From positions 6,758,001 through 6,822,000 of the forward strand of contig NZ_CP108131.1 in the NCBI RefSeq assembly GCF_036203305.1: a stretch of 64,000 nt of DNA, in the 5' to 3' direction. This document shows, in pieces, positions 1-8,749 of this stretch; within the stretch, counting starts at the first letter, position 1; each line of letters starts with the position of its first letter. The notes beneath the pieces were generated by a model that ran no database searches, was not told where the DNA came from, and worked only from the letters and a program-made list of their open reading frames with translations. A program made the position numbers and the translations under genes. The DNA is from Streptomyces sp. NBC_00190. GTDB taxonomy: Bacteria; Actinomycetota; Actinomycetes; Streptomycetales; Streptomycetaceae.

Positions 1-1
1 C

Positions 2-607
2 TACTTCAACCGTGACACCGTACGGGCCTACCAGGAGGCCGAGCAGACGCGCGGGGCCTTCCTGCGCGACCAACAGCGCGGGTTCTACGCCGAGGCCGGC
101 CGCCCCGGGCAGCCGGCCGGGGCGGCGCTGGCCGCCTGGGACCGGACCCGGGCCGAGCGGGAGGCCACGTACATGGCCGAGAACCGTGAGGCGGCGGGCG
201 TCGGGGAGCGTGACGAGAGCGACCTGGAGTCGGGCGGCTACGAACAGGTGGCGCTCGCGCTGATGCGGGCCATCGCCCGGGACGAGCGGGCCACGCTGAT
301 CCTCAACGTCCGCAACGGTCCCACGCTGTCGGTCCTCGACGCCGGCGCGGTCATCGAGGTGCCCTGCCTGGTCGACGCGAACGGCGCCCACCCGGTGGGC
401 GTCGCCCCGCTGCCGCTGCACGCGGTGGGACTGGTGACGGCGGTCAAGGCCGTCGAGCGGGAGATCCTGGCGGCCGCCGCGAGCGGCTCGCGGGCGACCG
501 CGGTGAAGGCCTTCGCCCTGCATCCGCTGGTGGACTCGGTGGGGGTGGCGCGGCGGCTGCTCGACGGGTACGCGGCGGAGCACCCGGGGCTGGCCTACCT
601 GCGCTGA
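2..607 (+). CDS. 6-phospho-beta-glucosidase, GH4 family (5' truncated)
   Basis: This is the C-terminal part, about 201 residues, of a glycoside hydrolase family 4 enzyme; the start lies before the window. GH4 enzymes use NAD+ and a divalent metal to cleave 6-phospho-glycosides in the cytoplasm, usually after PTS import. The sequence shows the typical C-terminal GH4 run: an N-R-N-G-P-like strand ([16 protein letters not shown]), then IEVPCLVD, then a helical tail in which [10 protein letters not shown] and VKAVEREI follow the family pattern. The reading frame is open from base 2. No sugar transporter is visible in the window, so the physiological substrate cannot be deduced. 6-phospho-alpha-glucosidase or alpha-galactosidase within GH4 are alternatives, since the distinguishing N-terminal motifs are missing. 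Confidence 0.88.
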   Translation, partial: YFNRDTVRAYQEAEQTRGAFLRDQQRGFYAEAGRPGQPAGAALAAWDRTRAEREATYMAENREAAGVGERDESDLESGGYEQVALALMRAIARDERATLILNVRNGPTLSVLDAGAVIEVPCLVDANGAHPVGVAPLPLHAVGLVTAVKAVEREILAAAASGSRATAVKAFALHPLVDSVGVARRLLDGYAAEHPGLAYLR

Positions 608-680
608 CTTCCGGTGCGCGGTTACCCCGTACGGCTCAGCGCCGCATGCGGTGGGGCGGGGGCGCTGTGACAGTGCGAAG

Positions 681-2735
681 GTGACCACTGCCCCCGTCGT
701 CGCCGCCGCGCCACCCGTGCTCGACCGGCGGCGGCGGAACATCATCTTCGGCACGATCATGCTCGGCGTGCTGCTCGCGGCGCTCGACCAGACGATCGTG
801 GGTACCGCCCTGCCCACGATCGTGGCGGATCTGGGCGGCGGGGACCACATGTCGTGGGTGGTGACCTCCTACCTGCTCGCGGAGACCGTGGCGACGGTGC
901 TGGTGGGCAAGTTCGGTGACCTCTTCGGCCGAAAACTGATCTTCCAGATCTCCGCCATCGTCTTCATCAGCGGCTCCTTCCTGTGCGGCCTGTCGAGCAA
1001 CATGACGTTCCTGATCGTGTGGCGCGGCGTCCAGGGCGTCGGGGCCGGCGGCCTGATGGTCACCGCCATGGCGTTGATCGCCGATGTGGTGCCCCTGCGC
1101 GAACGCGGTAAGTACCAGGGCATGATCGGCGCCGTCTTCGGCGTCGCCACCGTGATCGGCCCGCTGCTCGGCGGGTTCTTCACCGACCAGCTGAGCTGGC
1201 GGTGGTGCTTCTACGTCAACGTTCCGATCGCCATCCTCGTCGTCGTCGCGGCCGCCCGGACGATCCCGGCGGTGCGGGCCTCGGGCAAGCCGGTCATCGA
1301 CTACCTGGGCATCACCCTCGTCGCGATCGGCGCGAGCGCGCTGATCCTGGCCACCAGCTGGGGCGGGAACGAGTACGCGTGGACCTCGCCCGTGATCATC
1401 GGCCTGTTCGCGGGCGGTGCGCTCGCACTGGCCCTGTTCTGCGTGGCCGAGACACGGGCCGCGCAGCCGATGCTGCCGATGCGGCTCTTCCGCAATCCGG
1501 TCTTCTCGGTGTGCTCCGTGCTGAGCTTCGTCGTCGGGTTCGCGATGCTCGGCGCGTTGACGTTCCTGCCGACCTACCTGCAGTACGTCGACGGGGATTC
1601 GGCCACCGTCTCGGGCGTCCGGACCCTGCCCATGGTCTTCGGGCTGCTGCTCGCCTCCGTCTTCAGCGGCAACGTCACCAGCAAGACCGGCAAGTACCGG
1701 ATCTTCCCGATCGTGGGCAACGCCGTCATGGGCGTCGGCCTGTACCTGTTGTCGCGGATGGAGCCGGGGACCAGCGCCTGGCTGGAGTCGCTGTACATGT
1801 TCGTGCTCGGTACGGGCATCGGCCTGTCCATGCAGGTGCTGACGATCGCCGTGCAGAACACCGTCGACTACGCGGACCTCGGCACGGCCACCTCCGGGGT
1901 CACCTTCTTCCGTACGCTCGGCAGCGCCTTCGGGACGGCGGTCTTCGGGACGATCTACGCGAACACCCTGGGGCCCGAACTGAAGGCGGCCGTCGTGCAG
2001 GCGGCGCGGCTCACCGGAGAGGACCCGGCGCGCCTCGCCGAGGCCGCGTCGAGCCCGGGCGGTGTCCACGGCCTCGGCCCGGTGGCCGCGGGCCCCGTGA
2101 TCGACGCGTACGCGGAGGCCCTGCACACGGTGTTCCTGTGGACCGTGCCGGTGGCGGTGGTCGGCTTCGTCGTGGCGCTCTTCCTCAAGCAGGTGCCGCT
2201 GCGCGACACCGCCCGCGCCGGGTCCACGGACATGGGCGACGGTTTCGGCTCCCCGGCCACGGCCTCCGGGGATTCGGCCAAACTGCTGGAGCTGGCGGTC
2301 GGCAAACTCGTACGGAACATGGGGCCGAAGACGGCGCGCGCGATCGTCGAGAACTCCGACACCCGGCTGGACATCGGTGGCGCGTGGGCGGTGATGCAGG
2401 TGGACATGATGACCCGGACGGTGGGCCACGCAGGCCTGGGCCTGATCGCCGGCCGCCGCTCCGTGCCGCCCGAGGTGCTGCTCCCCGTCTTCGACCGGAT
2501 GGTGGACGAGGGGTTCCTCGGCAGTGCGAACGGCTACTTCACGCTCACCCCGGCCGGGCAGCGGGAGGCCGGTGTCATCTCGGCGGCATGGGCGCAGTGG
2601 CTCGGCAACGAGCTGGAGAAGGACCGCGGGCGGCCGAGGAGCGCCGAACTGCGGGTGGCGGCCGACGCGATCGCGAAGCGGCTGCTGGCGGAGGACCTGC
2701 GCGAGGGCAACTTCGCGCCGAAGGCGGTGGTGTAG
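681..2735 (+). CDS. MFS drug transporter, DHA2/EmrB-QacA type, with C-terminal extension
   Basis: This is a proton-coupled multidrug efflux permease of the 14-helix DHA2 family, in the cell membrane. Helix 1 carries [13 protein letters not shown] (DHA2 motif D1), and [10 protein letters not shown] between helices 2 and 3 is motif A. About 14 hydrophobic segments fill residues 20 to 520. The protein then continues for some 150 polar residues, longer than usual EmrB or QacA. Within this tail, a helix-rich part ending [22 protein letters not shown] looks like a winged-helix fold. I chose the GTG start giving [12 protein letters not shown]; an upstream in-frame ATG at 651 would add ten unlikely residues. 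No regulator is adjacent. Substrates are unknown. Confidence 0.9.
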   Translation: MTTAPVVAAAPPVLDRRRRNIIFGTIMLGVLLAALDQTIVGTALPTIVADLGGGDHMSWVVTSYLLAETVATVLVGKFGDLFGRKLIFQISAIVFISGSFLCGLSSNMTFLIVWRGVQGVGAGGLMVTAMALIADVVPLRERGKYQGMIGAVFGVATVIGPLLGGFFTDQLSWRWCFYVNVPIAILVVVAAARTIPAVRASGKPVIDYLGITLVAIGASALILATSWGGNEYAWTSPVIIGLFAGGALALALFCVAETRAAQPMLPMRLFRNPVFSVCSVLSFVVGFAMLGALTFLPTYLQYVDGDSATVSGVRTLPMVFGLLLASVFSGNVTSKTGKYRIFPIVGNAVMGVGLYLLSRMEPGTSAWLESLYMFVLGTGIGLSMQVLTIAVQNTVDYADLGTATSGVTFFRTLGSAFGTAVFGTIYANTLGPELKAAVVQAARLTGEDPARLAEAASSPGGVHGLGPVAAGPVIDAYAEALHTVFLWTVPVAVVGFVVALFLKQVPLRDTARAGSTDMGDGFGSPATASGDSAKLLELAVGKLVRNMGPKTARAIVENSDTRLDIGGAWAVMQVDMMTRTVGHAGLGLIAGRRSVPPEVLLPVFDRMVDEGFLGSANGYFTLTPAGQREAGVISAAWAQWLGNELEKDRGRPRSAELRVAADAIAKRLLAEDLREGNFAPKAVV

Positions 2736-2769
2736 GGGCGTTCGGATGCCGTGCCAGGTCTCCGTGGCG

Positions 2770-2786
2770 GACGGCGGGACGCCGTC
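2770..2786. terminator. Weak hairpin between convergent genes
   Basis: GACGGCG-GGA-CGCCGTC forms a 7-bp stem with a 3-base loop between the convergent MFS and Nudix genes. There is no T-run, as is usual in streptomycetes. A bidirectional terminator is an inference from position. Confidence 0.35.
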
Positions 2787-2822
2787 GCTTCCACAGGCCC
2801 CCGGCTTTACAGGGCGCCGCTT

Positions 2823-3311
2823 CTAGAGGGCGCCGCCGGTCGCGGTCGGGTAGTCGTACGAGGGCACGTGCGGCAGCGACGTGAGGTCCGGGCGCCACGT
2901 GCGCAGGACGGCCGCCGACGGGGGGTAGAGGTCCGCGGGGATCTCGGCCGGGGCGAACCACTCCCAGCGGGCGATCTTGTGGGGCTCGGTGACGGCGGGG
3001 ACTCCGACGGCCGTCGTGGTCACCGCGGCGGCCGTCAGCCGGGTCATGCCGGACTTCGCGTCGATCTGGACGGAGAGCACCCGGATCGCCTCGGGTTCCG
3101 CCCGCAGGTCCGTCTCCTCGGCGAGCTCCCGGGCGGCAGCCTGCTCGAAGCCCTCCCCGGGGTCGACCTTGCCGCCGGGCAGCTCCCAGCGGCCGTCGTG
3201 CGCCTGGCCGAGCAGGACCCGGCCGTCCGGGCCGACCACGACCAGGCCGACGCCGACGACGGCGTTCGGCTGCGGGACGGCCCGTTCGGGGCGTTCGCCG
3301 GTGGTGCTCAT
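2823..3311 (-). CDS. Nudix hydrolase
   Basis: This 162-residue Nudix pyrophosphohydrolase has the box GGKVDPGEGFEQAAARELAE continuing ETDL at about residues 44 to 68. It fits GX5EX7REUXEEXGU except that the penultimate Gly is Asp. Family members hydrolyse nucleoside diphosphates linked to another moiety with Mg2+. The ELPGG lead-in resembles MutT/ADP-ribose-type house-cleaning enzymes; the substrate is not determinable here. Its ATG overlaps the stop of the upstream XRE-cupin gene by four bases (ATGA), so the two are translationally coupled and probably share a promoter. Confidence 0.88.
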   Translation of the reverse strand: MSTTGERPERAVPQPNAVVGVGLVVVGPDGRVLLGQAHDGRWELPGGKVDPGEGFEQAAARELAEETDLRAEPEAIRVLSVQIDAKSGMTRLTAAAVTTTAVGVPAVTEPHKIARWEWFAPAEIPADLYPPSAAVLRTWRPDLTSLPHVPSYDYPTATGGAL

Positions 3312-3925
3312 GTACGTCCTTCCGATGAGGTGGTGGGTCTGGCGCGGATGTGGATCCGCTCGCCCTGGGGGCCGAAGAGGCTGAGGAACTCCGCCGCCCG
3401 CGGGCCCGGGTTGAAGAAGGCGTGCGGGGTGCGCGTGTCGAACTCGGCGGCCTCCCCGGGGCCGAGGACGAGGTCGTGCTCGCCCAGCAGCAGACGGACG
3501 CGCCCGGACAGCACGTACAGCCACTCGTAGCCCTCGTGGACCCGGAGCTCCGGCAGCGGCGGTGTGCCCTCGACGGGCGGGATGATCTGCTTGAAGGCGC
3601 GCACCCCGCCGAAATCGCGGGTCAGCGGCACGTAGGTGTGGCCGTGCCGGACGAAGGGGCGCGGGCGGACCCGGGGGTCCCCGGTCTCCGGTGCGCCGAC
3701 CAGTTCGTCGAGCGCCACCCGGTGCGCCCTGGCCAGTGGGAGCAGCAGTTCCAGTGTCGGCCTGCGCTGCCCGGATTCGAGCCGGGAGAGGGTGGAGAGC
3801 GAGATTCCGGTGGCCTCGCTGAGCTGGGCCAGCGTGGTGCCGCGCTGCTGGCGCAGGGCGCGCAGGCGCGGTCCCACGGCCGTCAGCACGCCCGCGAGTT
3901 CCTCGTCCTGCTCTTCGATGGCCAT
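3308..3925 (-). CDS. XRE family regulator with C-terminal cupin domain
   Basis: This is a 205-residue cytoplasmic transcription factor. Residues about 18 to 72 are an XRE helix-turn-helix (LRQQRGTTLAQLSEATGISL then STLSRLESGQRRPT). Residues about 120 to 195 form a cupin_2 beta-barrel (HEGYEWLYVLSGRVRLLLGE, PGEAAEFDTRTPHAFFNPG), which in this class senses a small ligand. The architecture matches PuuR/SinR-like XRE-cupin repressors. It is divergent from the flavoprotein gene 66 bp away, and a perfect inverted repeat lies in the shared gap, so it likely controls itself, the Nudix gene and the flavoprotein. Start chosen at the first in-frame ATG after the gap. Confidence 0.88.
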   Translation of the reverse strand: MAIEEQDEELAGVLTAVGPRLRALRQQRGTTLAQLSEATGISLSTLSRLESGQRRPTLELLLPLARAHRVALDELVGAPETGDPRVRPRPFVRHGHTYVPLTRDFGGVRAFKQIIPPVEGTPPLPELRVHEGYEWLYVLSGRVRLLLGEHDLVLGPGEAAEFDTRTPHAFFNPGPRAAEFLSLFGPQGERIHIRARPTTSSEGRT

Positions 3926-3933
3926 GACCCCAT

Positions 3934-3948
3934 TTGCCGCTTCGGCAA
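3934..3948. promoter_or_regulatory. Candidate XRE-cupin operator, TTGCCG-N3-CGGCAA
   Basis: A perfect 6+6 inverted repeat with a 3-base spacer (TTGCCG CTT CGGCAA) lies nine bases upstream of the XRE-cupin start in the 65-bp divergent region. Position and symmetry suggest an autoregulatory operator. No experimental site is known to me. Confidence 0.5.
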
Positions 3949-3990
3949 GAGCATTTGTCAAGCGGGGCCGGCGGGCGGACCCTCGCAGGC

Positions 3991-4962
3991 ATGGACAACG
4001 CAAAGGACAACTCGTTCGACGTGGTGGTCGTGGGCGGTGGGGCGGCCGGGCTCGCCGGGGCGCTGACCCTGGCCCGGGCCCGCCGCTCGGTGCTGGTGAT
4101 CGACTCCGGCAGCCCGCGCAACGCACCCGCCGCGCGCATGCACGGATACCTCGGCCACGACGGAGCGAGCCCGGCCGGACTCCTGGCCGGGGGGCGCGCG
4201 GAGGTGACCGGCTACGGCGGGGAGATCCGGCCGGGCACGGTCGTCGCCGCGGACCGGCTGCCCGAAGGGGGTCTGCTGGTCCGCTGCGGGGACGGCACGA
4301 CCGTCCGGGCACGCCGGCTGCTGGTCGCCACCGGGCTGGTGGACGAGCTCCCCGCCGTCCCGGGGCTCCGGGCGCGCTGGGGGCGGGACGTGCTGCACTG
4401 CCCGTACTGCCACGGCTGGGAGGTCCGGGACCAGCCGGTCGCGGTGCTGGCCGACGGCCCCCTCGCCGTGCACCAGGCTGGGCTGTGGCGGCACTGGAGT
4501 GCGCGGACCACCCTGCTGTCGCACACCTGGCCGCTCACCGCCGAGGACCGGGAGGTGCTGGCCGCCCGGGGCGTCGAGGTGGTCGAAGGCGAGGTGACCG
4601 GCCTCGTCGTCGACGAGGACCGGCTGGCCGGGGTGACCCTGGCCGGCGGAGGCGAGCGGCGGTGCCGGGCGCTCGTGGTGGCGCCCCGGTTCACCGCCCG
4701 CTCCGGCGTCCTGACCGGACTGGGCCTGCCCGTGACCACCCTGGAACGGGACGGCCACCCCATCGGCACCTGCGTCGACTCCGACCCGGCGACCGGTGCC
4801 ACCGCCCTCCCGGGCGTCTGGGCGGCGGGCAATGTCACCGCTCCGACGGAGCAGGTGGCGGGCGCGGCCGCGTACGGGGTCCGCGCGGCCGTCGCCATCA
4901 ACGCCGACCTGATCGAGGAGGAGACCCGGCGGGCGGTCGAGGCGTACCGCGTGGGTGAGTGA
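3991..4962 (+). CDS. NAD(P)/FAD-dependent oxidoreductase, thioredoxin-reductase-like with CxxC
   Basis: This 323-residue flavoprotein of the low-molecular-weight thioredoxin reductase superfamily has an FAD-binding GGGAAGLAGALTLAR near residue 15, a redox-active CPYC at Cys137/Cys140 inside HCPYCHGWE, and a C-terminal FAD contact region GVWAAGNVTAPTEQVAGAAA. Family members reduce disulfides or, in natural-product clusters, oxidise dithiols; none of the neighbours decides which. The second nucleotide-binding glycine motif expected after CHGWE is weak here (VAVLADGPLAVHQ), so NADPH use is uncertain. The ATG start follows a GCAGGC run. It is divergent from the XRE-cupin regulator, its likely controller. 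Confidence 0.82.
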   Translation: MDNAKDNSFDVVVVGGGAAGLAGALTLARARRSVLVIDSGSPRNAPAARMHGYLGHDGASPAGLLAGGRAEVTGYGGEIRPGTVVAADRLPEGGLLVRCGDGTTVRARRLLVATGLVDELPAVPGLRARWGRDVLHCPYCHGWEVRDQPVAVLADGPLAVHQAGLWRHWSARTTLLSHTWPLTAEDREVLAARGVEVVEGEVTGLVVDEDRLAGVTLAGGGERRCRALVVAPRFTARSGVLTGLGLPVTTLERDGHPIGTCVDSDPATGATALPGVWAAGNVTAPTEQVAGAAAYGVRAAVAINADLIEEETRRAVEAYRVGE

Positions 4963-5020
4963 GTGAGCGCGTGAGCCGGTGAGCGCGTGACGGGTGACCG
5001 GGTGACCGCGGGTGGCGGTG
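4951..5020 (+). repeat. GTGA-rich low-complexity repeat
   Basis: Imperfect direct repeats of GTGA, GTGAGCGCG and GGTGACCG run through the 3' end of the flavoprotein gene and the following gap. They look like replication-slippage products. No function is evident. Confidence 0.6.
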
Positions 5021-5155
5021 GCGTGGTGCTGAACCGGCGGTGAGCGGCCCCGAACCGCCGGACTTCCGACACCCGTACGGGTTTCGGCCAGGTTCCGTCC
5101 GCGCAGGCTCTGGGCGGTCTGATCGTCGTACCGTTCAGCGGCTCAGGGGGGCGCA

Positions 5156-6538
5156 ATGGCACACGTACTGGTCATCGGCGGAGGTGTCGGAGGGGCGGCC
5201 ACCGCCCTGCTCGCGGCGCGGCAAGGACACACGGCGGAGCTGTTCGAGCGCGACACGCGGGCCCCGGGTACCGCGCTCGATCGCGATTTCTTCGGCTGGC
5301 GGCGGCCGACCGTACCGCAGGCGACGCAGCCGCATGCCCTGCTGGGCGCGGCGCGGGGCGTCCTGCGGGACGAACTGCCAGACGTCCACCAGGAGATGCT
5401 CCGGCTCGGCGCCCGCGAGCGGCACGAGCTGGACTGGTTCGACGTACGGCCGCCCGCGCGACCCGGCGACGAGGACCTCGTCATGCTCCAGGCCCGGCGC
5501 ATCGTCCTGGAGAGCGCGCTGGCCACCGCCCTGCGCGCCGAACCGGGCGTCGTCGCGCGGTACGGGGAGCCGGTCACCGGGCTGCTCACGGAGCCCGGGG
5601 TCCGGGTGACGGGAGTGATCACGGAGGCCGGGAGTTACGAGGGGGACCTCGTCGTGGACGCGGGCGGCCGGCGCGGAGGCGTCGAGCGCTGGCTGACCGC
5701 GGCGGGGTGCCGCCCGCCGGTCGTGGAACGGCACCGCACGGGTCTCGCGTACTTCTGCCGCTGGTACCGGCTGCCCGAGGGCATGGACGAGGGGCCGCGC
5801 CGGCCCTGGGCGGTGACGGGCGGCGCCTTCGCCGGGTGCGCGGTCTTCCCGGCCGACAACCGGCTCTTCGCCGTGACGCTGTTCGTGCACACCGCGGACA
5901 CCACGCGTTCGGCGCTGCGCGACACCGCCGTCTTCGAGGCCGCCGCCCGTTCCTTCCCGCCCGGCGCGGCCTGGCTGGCACTGGGCGCCGAGCCGCTGTC
6001 GGAGGTACTGGCCACCGCGAGCCTGGACAACCGGTGGAGCGCGCTCGCCGACGAGCGCGGGCCGGTGGTGAGCGGGCTGGTGCCCGTCGGGGACGCGATC
6101 ACGCACACCAACCCCACGCTCGGACAGGGCACCTCGCTGGCGCTGTGGGCCGCGCGCAGGGTGGCCCGTACGGCGCACCGGGACCCGGGATCCGAGGCGT
6201 TCGCCGAGGGCCACCACGCCTGGGCGGTGCGCACCCTGAAGCCGTGGTTCGACTTCCAGGTCGTCGCCGACGAGGCCATCGGGGAGCGGTTCGCGACCCG
6301 GGCCGTGCGTGCGGGGACGGCACGGGACGTGGCCGCGCTGTTCGAATGCGCGCTGGAGGATCCGGAGGTGATGCGGGCGCGGGCCAGGGTCCGGCACCTG
6401 GCCGAGCCGCCGGAGCGGGCGTACGCGGATCCGGCGGTCCGGGAGCGGGTGGCGCGCTGGCTGGCCGCGCGGCCGGAGTACGCGCCGAACGCGGTGGGGC
6501 CGGACCGGGCGGAGTGGGAGAAGCTGACCTCGGGGTGA
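5156..6538 (+). CDS. FAD-dependent oxidoreductase (flavin monooxygenase-like)
   Basis: This 460-residue flavoprotein has an N-terminal Rossmann motif VIGGGVGGAATALLAARQGH and glutamate-ended second strand (AELFERD). Around residues 305 to 330 is a VGDAITHTNPTLGQGTSLAL segment equal to the GD motif of aromatic hydroxylase-type FAD enzymes and halogenases. The halogenase WxWxIP motif is not seen, so hydroxylation or dehydrogenation is more likely. The C-terminal 100 residues are helical and unassigned. It stands alone, 193 bp after the preceding gene, preceded by GGGGGGC. The substrate is unknown. Confidence 0.8.
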   Translation: MAHVLVIGGGVGGAATALLAARQGHTAELFERDTRAPGTALDRDFFGWRRPTVPQATQPHALLGAARGVLRDELPDVHQEMLRLGARERHELDWFDVRPPARPGDEDLVMLQARRIVLESALATALRAEPGVVARYGEPVTGLLTEPGVRVTGVITEAGSYEGDLVVDAGGRRGGVERWLTAAGCRPPVVERHRTGLAYFCRWYRLPEGMDEGPRRPWAVTGGAFAGCAVFPADNRLFAVTLFVHTADTTRSALRDTAVFEAAARSFPPGAAWLALGAEPLSEVLATASLDNRWSALADERGPVVSGLVPVGDAITHTNPTLGQGTSLALWAARRVARTAHRDPGSEAFAEGHHAWAVRTLKPWFDFQVVADEAIGERFATRAVRAGTARDVAALFECALEDPEVMRARARVRHLAEPPERAYADPAVRERVARWLAARPEYAPNAVGPDRAEWEKLTSG

Positions 6539-6565
6539 GGGGGGCGGGGCGGGGCGGTCAGCCGG

Positions 6566-7639
6566 TCAGCCGGCCGGCGGGGGGCCGAGCACCTCGGCGA
6601 GGTCGTAGCGGACCACTTCCTCCAACTGGGCGTAGGTGCAGCTCTCCGGCGCCCGGTCGGGCCGCCAGCGGGCGAACTGGGCCGTGTGCCGGAACCGGTC
6701 GCCCTCCATGTGGTCGTACTTCACCTCGATGACCCGCTCGGGGCGCAGCGGTACCCAGGACAGGTCCTTCTTCCCGGTCCAGCGGCTCGTCGCGCCGGGC
6801 AGCCGGGCGCTCTCGTGGGCGGACTCCTCGGCCCAGGCGGCCCACGGGTGGCCCCCGGGGTCCGGCATGCGCAGCGGTTCGAGCTCCTCGACGAGCTCGG
6901 CCCGGCGCTTCATGGGGAAGGCGGCGCACACGCCGACGTGCTGGAGGGCGCCGTGGCCGTCGTAGAGGCCGAGCAGCAGCGATCCGATGATCGGACCGCT
7001 CTTGTGGAAACGGAAACCCGCGAGGACCACGTCGGCCGTACGCTCGTGTTTGATCTTGTACATGAGGCGCGCGTCGGGCCGGTAGGGGAGATCGAGGGGC
7101 TTGGCGATGACCCCGTCGAGCCCGGCGCCCTCGAATCGCTCGAACCACTCCTGCGCGAGGGCGGGGTCGGTGGTCGCGGGCGCGAGGTGAACGGGGGGCC
7201 GGGCGGTGGAGAGGGACCGGGCGAGGGCGTGGCGGCGGTCGGTGAGCGGGGTGTCGAGGAGCGCCTCGTCGCCGAGGGCGAGCAGATCGAAGGCGACGAA
7301 GCTGGCGGGGGTCGTTTCGGCGAGCAGTTTCACGCGCGAAGCAGCGGGGTGGATCCGTTCGGTCAGCCGGTCGAAGTCGAGGCGCCCGCCATGAACGATC
7401 ACGATCTCGCCGTCCATGACGCAGCGCGGGGGCAGGTTCTCCTTCAGGGCCGCCGCCAGTTCGGGAAAGTACCGGGTCAGGGACTTGCCCGTGCGGCTGC
7501 CGATCTCGATCTCGTCGCCGTCGCGGTGCACGATGGCGCGGAAGCCGTCCCACTTGGCCTCGTACTGCATGCCCGGCGGGATCCTGGCCACGGACTTGGC
7601 GAGCATCGGCTTCACGGGCGGCATCACCGGCAGATCCAT
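6566..7639 (-). CDS. ligC: ATP-dependent DNA ligase (LigC type)
   Basis: This is a 357-residue ATP-dependent DNA ligase for repair. The adenylation domain carries the nucleophile Lys29 in AKWDGFRA, then MDGEIV, FVAFDLLAL, DGVIAKP and MYKIKH (ligase motifs III to V). The OB domain follows with RPERVIEVKYDHM (motif VI area). The size fits stand-alone LigC rather than multidomain LigD. Its ATG faces the start of a LigD-type polymerase gene across 75 bp, the conserved ligC/polymerase divergon of streptomycete end joining. No Ku gene is in the window. Confidence 0.93.
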   Translation of the reverse strand: MDLPVMPPVKPMLAKSVARIPPGMQYEAKWDGFRAIVHRDGDEIEIGSRTGKSLTRYFPELAAALKENLPPRCVMDGEIVIVHGGRLDFDRLTERIHPAASRVKLLAETTPASFVAFDLLALGDEALLDTPLTDRRHALARSLSTARPPVHLAPATTDPALAQEWFERFEGAGLDGVIAKPLDLPYRPDARLMYKIKHERTADVVLAGFRFHKSGPIIGSLLLGLYDGHGALQHVGVCAAFPMKRRAELVEELEPLRMPDPGGHPWAAWAEESAHESARLPGATSRWTGKKDLSWVPLRPERVIEVKYDHMEGDRFRHTAQFARWRPDRAPESCTYAQLEEVVRYDLAEVLGPPPAG

Positions 7640-7714
7640 GTCTCCGATTCTGCGGTGGTGCGTCCGGCCCCGCCCGGTGTGCGGGTCCGGCCGGGCCCGC
7701 CTACCGTGGCGCAC

Positions 7715-8734
7715 ATGGGTGCTGCAGGTAATGCGATCGAGCTCGACGCGGGCGGGCGGACGGTGCGCCTGTCCAGCCCGGACAAGGTCTACTTCCCGGA
7801 GCGCGGCCTCACCAAGCGGGACGTGGCCGAGTACTACCTGGCGGTCGCGGACGGCATCACGCGGGCCCTGCGCAACCGGCCGACGACGCTGGAGCGGTAC
7901 CCGGACGGGGTGGGGGGCGAGTCCTTCTTCCAGAAGCGGGCGCCGAAGAACCTTCCCGACTGGATCCCGACCGCCCACATCGCCTTCCCGAGCGGCCGCA
8001 GCGCGGACGAGATCTGCCCGACCGAGCCGGCCGCCGTGCTGTGGGCCGCCAACCTGGGCTGCCTCACCTTCCACCCCTGGCCCGTACGGCGCGAGGACAC
8101 CGACCGGCCCGACGAGCTGCGCATCGACCTCGATCCGCAGCCGGGCACCGACTACCACCACGCGGTGGCCGCCGCGCACGAGCTGCGCGCCCTGCTGGAG
8201 GAGCTGGGACTGCGGGGCTGGCCGAAGACCTCGGGCGGCCGCGGCCTGCACGTCTTCGTCCCGATCGCGCCGCGCTGGACCTTCACCGAGGTCCGCAGGT
8301 GCGCCATCGCCCTCGGCCGGGAACTGGAGCGCCGCATGCCGGGCAAGGTCACGACGGCCTGGTGGAAGGAGGAGCGGGGCGAGCGGATCTTCGTCGACTA
8401 CAACCAGACGGCGCGCGACCGCACGATCGCCTCCGCCTACTCCGTCCGCCCCCGCCCGCACGCCCCGGTGTCGGCGCCGCTGCGCTGGGAGGAGGTGGAC
8501 GACGCGGAGCCGCGCGACTTCGACATCGTGACCATGCCGGCCCGCTTCGCCGAACTGGGCGACCTGCACGCCGAGATGGACGACCACGCCTTCACGCTGG
8601 ACGCCGTACTCGAACTCGCCGCCCGCGACGAGCACGAGCACGGCCTGGGGGACATGCCCTACCCTCCGGACTACCCGAAGATGCCGGGGGAACCGAAGCG
8701 GGTCCAGCCGAGCCGGGCGAAGCGAGAGGACTGA
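7715..8734 (+). CDS. LigD-type DNA polymerase/primase domain protein
   Basis: This 339-residue stand-alone archaeo-eukaryotic primase-type polymerase of the LigD POL family fills gaps or adds nucleotides during non-homologous end joining. It has VYFPERGLTKRDVAEYY, the metal-binding DLD in ELRIDLDPQPG (Asp138 and Asp140), SGGRGLHVFVPI, and a later Asp in RIFVDYNQ. It corresponds in position and type to what has been called polR beside ligC in Streptomyces; the name is from memory and not asserted. It is divergent from ligC, and the next gene converges 15 bp away. Confidence 0.93.
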   Translation: MGAAGNAIELDAGGRTVRLSSPDKVYFPERGLTKRDVAEYYLAVADGITRALRNRPTTLERYPDGVGGESFFQKRAPKNLPDWIPTAHIAFPSGRSADEICPTEPAAVLWAANLGCLTFHPWPVRREDTDRPDELRIDLDPQPGTDYHHAVAAAHELRALLEELGLRGWPKTSGGRGLHVFVPIAPRWTFTEVRRCAIALGRELERRMPGKVTTAWWKEERGERIFVDYNQTARDRTIASAYSVRPRPHAPVSAPLRWEEVDDAEPRDFDIVTMPARFAELGDLHAEMDDHAFTLDAVLELAARDEHEHGLGDMPYPPDYPKMPGEPKRVQPSRAKRED

Positions 8735-8749
8735 ACCGGGCGGGGCGCG

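Noticed and set aside
636..2429. A 597-residue minus-strand ORF
   Set aside because: It is an antisense shadow of the MFS gene. It is His/Arg/Asp-rich with no hydrophobic core, typical of a high-GC antisense frame.
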